Positions 62,077 to 64,000 of a stretch of 64,000 nucleotides of DNA are shown here, in pieces; position 1 is the stretch's first letter, and each line of letters starts with the position of its first letter. Made by a program: the position numbers and the translations under genes. Source of the stretch: Pseudomonadota bacterium (lineage in GTDB: Bacteria; Desulfobacterota; Desulfobacteria; Desulfobacterales; Desulfobacteraceae); contig JAHJLV010000037.1 in assembly GCA_018821535.1 (NCBI GenBank), positions 62,001 through 126,000 on the forward strand. Reading direction: 5' to 3'. The notes beneath the pieces were generated by a model. That model was not told the DNA's origin. It was given only the letters and a program-made list of their open reading frames with translations, and made no database searches.

Positions 62077-63387
62077 ATGGAAGTCTGGTTACTGTCCCTG
62101 ATCATTTTCAGTTCACTTGTTCTCCTGCTCTGCCTTGGGGTCCCCATTTCTTTTTCTCTGTGCGGACTGTCCACCATTGGAATCATTTTCACATGGGGAC
62201 CCAAAGGTCTTTTGCTCCTTTTTAACGCTGCCTATGCAGAATCCACTAGCTTTCTTCTCCTGGCCATTCCATTATTTATCTTTATGGCCAACCAGCTCAA
62301 ATTCAGCGGGATAGGCGATGATCTGTATGAGATGGTTTACCGGTGGATGGGAAGAATCCGCGGGGGGCTCGCCCTTGGCACAGTCGCCATCTGTGCCATT
62401 TTTGCTGCCATGGCCGGAATCAGCTCAGTAGCCACCATCAGCATGGGCCTGATCGCTCTGCCATCCATGCTGTCCAGAGGATATCAAAAAGATCTGGCCA
62501 TCGGCAGTATTGCAGCCGGCGGCGCGCTGGGAATTTTAATCCCGCCTTCCATTATCATGATCCTTTACGGCGCCATGGCAGAAGTGTCCGTGGGAAAGAT
62601 GTTCGTGGCAGGCATTATCCCCGGATTTTTAATGTGTCTGATCTTCATGGTCTATATTGCCATTCGTTCCCTTTTGAATAAAAATATTGCGCCTGCCATT
62701 GAAGATCAATTCACATTCAAGGAAAAACTGGTGGTGCTTAAAGGCGTAATACTGCCCATTGCTTTAGTTTTTCTTGTGCTCGGGGTGATCTATTTCGGGG
62801 TATGCACCCCGACAGAGGCATCTGCTGTGGGTGCCTTCGGTGCCATGGGCTGTGCCCTGTTCTATGGGAAACTGACCTGGGCAAACCTGAAAGCATCCTT
62901 GTTTGCCACCATGAAAGTCAATGCCATGGTTTTCTGGCTGATCATCGGCGCACTGGCATTTACCAATTTTCTGGCATATTCTGAAATCCAGGATCTGATC
63001 AAGGATTCTATTCTCTCTCTGGAATATTCAAGATGGGTCATATTAATTGCCATGCAGTTGATTTTTTTTGTCCTTGGCATGTTTCTGGACCCGGCCGGCA
63101 TTATCATGCTCACCACCCCGATCTTTGTTCCCATTATTGTGGAACTTGGATTTGATCCGCTCTGGTTCGGCATCCTTTTTGTCATCAATATGGAAATGGC
63201 CTATATCACACCGCCATTTGGCTTCAACCTGTTTATTTTAAAAGGCATTGTTCCGTCAGGCATCACCATGGTTCATATTTACAGAGCCATCATTCCCTTT
63301 GTCTTTCTCCAGGCCCTGTGTCTGATACTGGTCATGCTTTGGCCCCAGCTGGCCACCTGGCTGCCGGATTTAATGATAACCCGTTAG
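62077..63387 (+). CDS. dctM: TRAP transporter large permease DctM
   Basis: The sodium-driven large membrane subunit. 436 residues, about 12 helices, with LAIPLFIFMANQL, AAGGALGILIPPSIIMILYG (about 146-165), TPTEASAVGAFGA (about 247-259) and PPFGFNLFILKGI near the end, all DctM signatures. Stops 127 bases before the thiolase gene, which has a separate promoter. Confidence 0.95.
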   Translation: MEVWLLSLIIFSSLVLLLCLGVPISFSLCGLSTIGIIFTWGPKGLLLLFNAAYAESTSFLLLAIPLFIFMANQLKFSGIGDDLYEMVYRWMGRIRGGLALGTVAICAIFAAMAGISSVATISMGLIALPSMLSRGYQKDLAIGSIAAGGALGILIPPSIIMILYGAMAEVSVGKMFVAGIIPGFLMCLIFMVYIAIRSLLNKNIAPAIEDQFTFKEKLVVLKGVILPIALVFLVLGVIYFGVCTPTEASAVGAFGAMGCALFYGKLTWANLKASLFATMKVNAMVFWLIIGALAFTNFLAYSEIQDLIKDSILSLEYSRWVILIAMQLIFFVLGMFLDPAGIIMLTTPIFVPIIVELGFDPLWFGILFVINMEMAYITPPFGFNLFILKGIVPSGITMVHIYRAIIPFVFLQALCLILVMLWPQLATWLPDLMITR

Positions 63388-63446
63388 CTTCCAGGTCTTA
63401 CAGAAACCGTATTCTGCAGAAATTAAATTTCAGGAAAATTCAGGGG

Positions 63447-63476
63447 TAGACAAAAACCTACCGGTTGGTCTATAAG
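63447..63476 (+). promoter_or_regulatory. Promoter of the thiolase gene
   Basis: TAGACA (63447-63452), 18-base spacer, TATAAG (63471-63476), starting transcription near 63483. The spacer contains the dyad described next. Confidence 0.65.
63456..63469. promoter_or_regulatory. Operator-like dyad between -35 and -10 of the thiolase promoter
   Basis: ACCTACCGGTTGGT is a 14-base inverted repeat with one mismatched pair (T opposite T). The ACCNACCGGTNGGT pattern is like operators of TetR-family repressors of acyl-CoA metabolism, as I recall. A bound repressor would cover both promoter boxes. Confidence 0.6.
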
Positions 63477-63514
63477 ATAATTTTTTTATAAATTAACTAT
63501 AGAAAGGACTCATA

Positions 63515-64000
63515 ATGGAAAAAGATGTAGTAATTGTATCGGCATGCAGAACGGCAATCGGCAAATTCGGCGGGACATTAAAAGAACTCAACGCTTCAAC
63601 CATCGGCAGCATAGCCATGAAAGAAGCTGTCAGCAGAGCAGGCATTGATCCGGCCATCATCAATGACGTCCGGTTCGGATGCTGCAACGAACATATTGAC
63701 GAAATGAATACTGCCCGGGTGGCCGCCTTGATGGCAGGCATTCCGGACTCAGTTCCGGCGGTTACCATCAACCGTGTCTGTGTTTCTGCCATGGAAGCAG
63801 TTGTTTCAGGCATGGCCATGATCAAGAGCAACCTTGCAGATGTCATCCTGGCAGGGGGTGTTGAACACATGTCAGGAAGTGCCTACCGGGTATTGAATGC
63901 CAGGTGGGGATGCAGACTTCAGGATCAGGTCTTTGCCGATGAAATGATGCACCAGCTTTTCTGCGGATCACGTCTGCTGCCGGGGCCTGAAAAAGGGCCT
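63515..64000 (+). CDS. Thiolase (acetyl-CoA acetyltransferase-like), C-terminus outside the window
   Basis: The first 162 codons of a thiolase; the gene runs off the right edge. It opens EKDVVIVSACRTAIGKFGGT, the thiolase N-terminus. The nucleophile Cys89 is in NRVCVSAMEAV, where NRVCGSGLQA is typical, so the residues next to it differ. AGGVEHMS follows, as usual. GSRLLPGPEKGP near the edge is less usual. A ribosome site AAAGGA precedes the ATG. It probably works in beta-oxidation-type or acetoacetyl-CoA chemistry. Confidence 0.9.
   Translation, partial: MEKDVVIVSACRTAIGKFGGTLKELNASTIGSIAMKEAVSRAGIDPAIINDVRFGCCNEHIDEMNTARVAALMAGIPDSVPAVTINRVCVSAMEAVVSGMAMIKSNLADVILAGGVEHMSGSAYRVLNARWGCRLQDQVFADEMMHQLFCGSRLLPGPEKGP

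Overview
The window most resembles the chromosome of a sulfate-reducing delta-proteobacterium (Desulfobacterota, Desulfobacteraceae-like, for example a Desulfobacula relative). This is inferred from the flagellar gene order, the MotE/CheX/FlhF-FlhG set, a moderate GC content, sigma-54 control of flagellar operons, PEP-CTERM-like sorting, and a TRAP transporter next to a thiolase. No rRNA, tRNA, CRISPR array or insertion sequence was seen.

Region 1 (1-40.4 kb, almost all minus strand) is a near-complete polar-flagellum locus. Reading in the direction of transcription it holds: an HD-GYP response regulator, PilZ, CheX, CheY and a FleQ-like activator; a TPR protein with a FlrC-like activator; flgBC-fliEFGHIJ-motE; fliK-flgD-flgE; fliLMNOPQR-flhBAFG-fliA followed by an accessory block (a FliL-like protein with a FliM-type motif array, two small proteins, a second FliK-like protein and FlhX); and flgF-flgG-flgA-flgH-flgI. 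Five sigma-54 (-24/-12) promoters can be read directly, one ahead of each structural operon and one ahead of the TPR/activator pair. The fliL promoter shows that FliL starts at a TTG codon, well inside the longest open frame.

Region 2 (40.5-46.9 kb) holds an AsnC/Lrp regulator, a LysA-type decarboxylase and cutA (plus strand), then a PEP-CTERM-like secreted protein, a Cache-HAMP-PAS-GGDEF-EAL protein and a small membrane protein (minus strand).

Region 3 (46.9-55.2 kb, plus) is a TonB receptor plus FecBCD-type importer operon. It is preceded by a leader with two terminator-like hairpins. It continues into a gate-domain membrane protein, a small TPR protein and a DUF2117-like protein, a family I know mainly from methanogenic archaea.

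Region 4 (55.3-60.2 kb, plus) is a four-gene block: an 801-residue protein I do not recognise, a phosphatidylserine-decarboxylase-like protein, an Lgt-like membrane protein and a small membrane protein.

Region 5 (60.2-64 kb, plus) is a DctPQM TRAP transporter with a promoter and operator-like dyad, then a thiolase (cut by the window end) with its own promoter and a dyad between -35 and -10.

The strongest candidate for something undescribed is the protein at 6422-8119. It has six clear copies of the FliM N-terminal CheY-binding-like motif on an acidic cytoplasmic tail, one membrane segment, and a FliL-like periplasmic domain. It looks built to bring CheY-P to the stator ring. The metal/cofactor uptake operon with its archaeal-type partner and the 801-residue/PSD/Lgt-like block are the next two.
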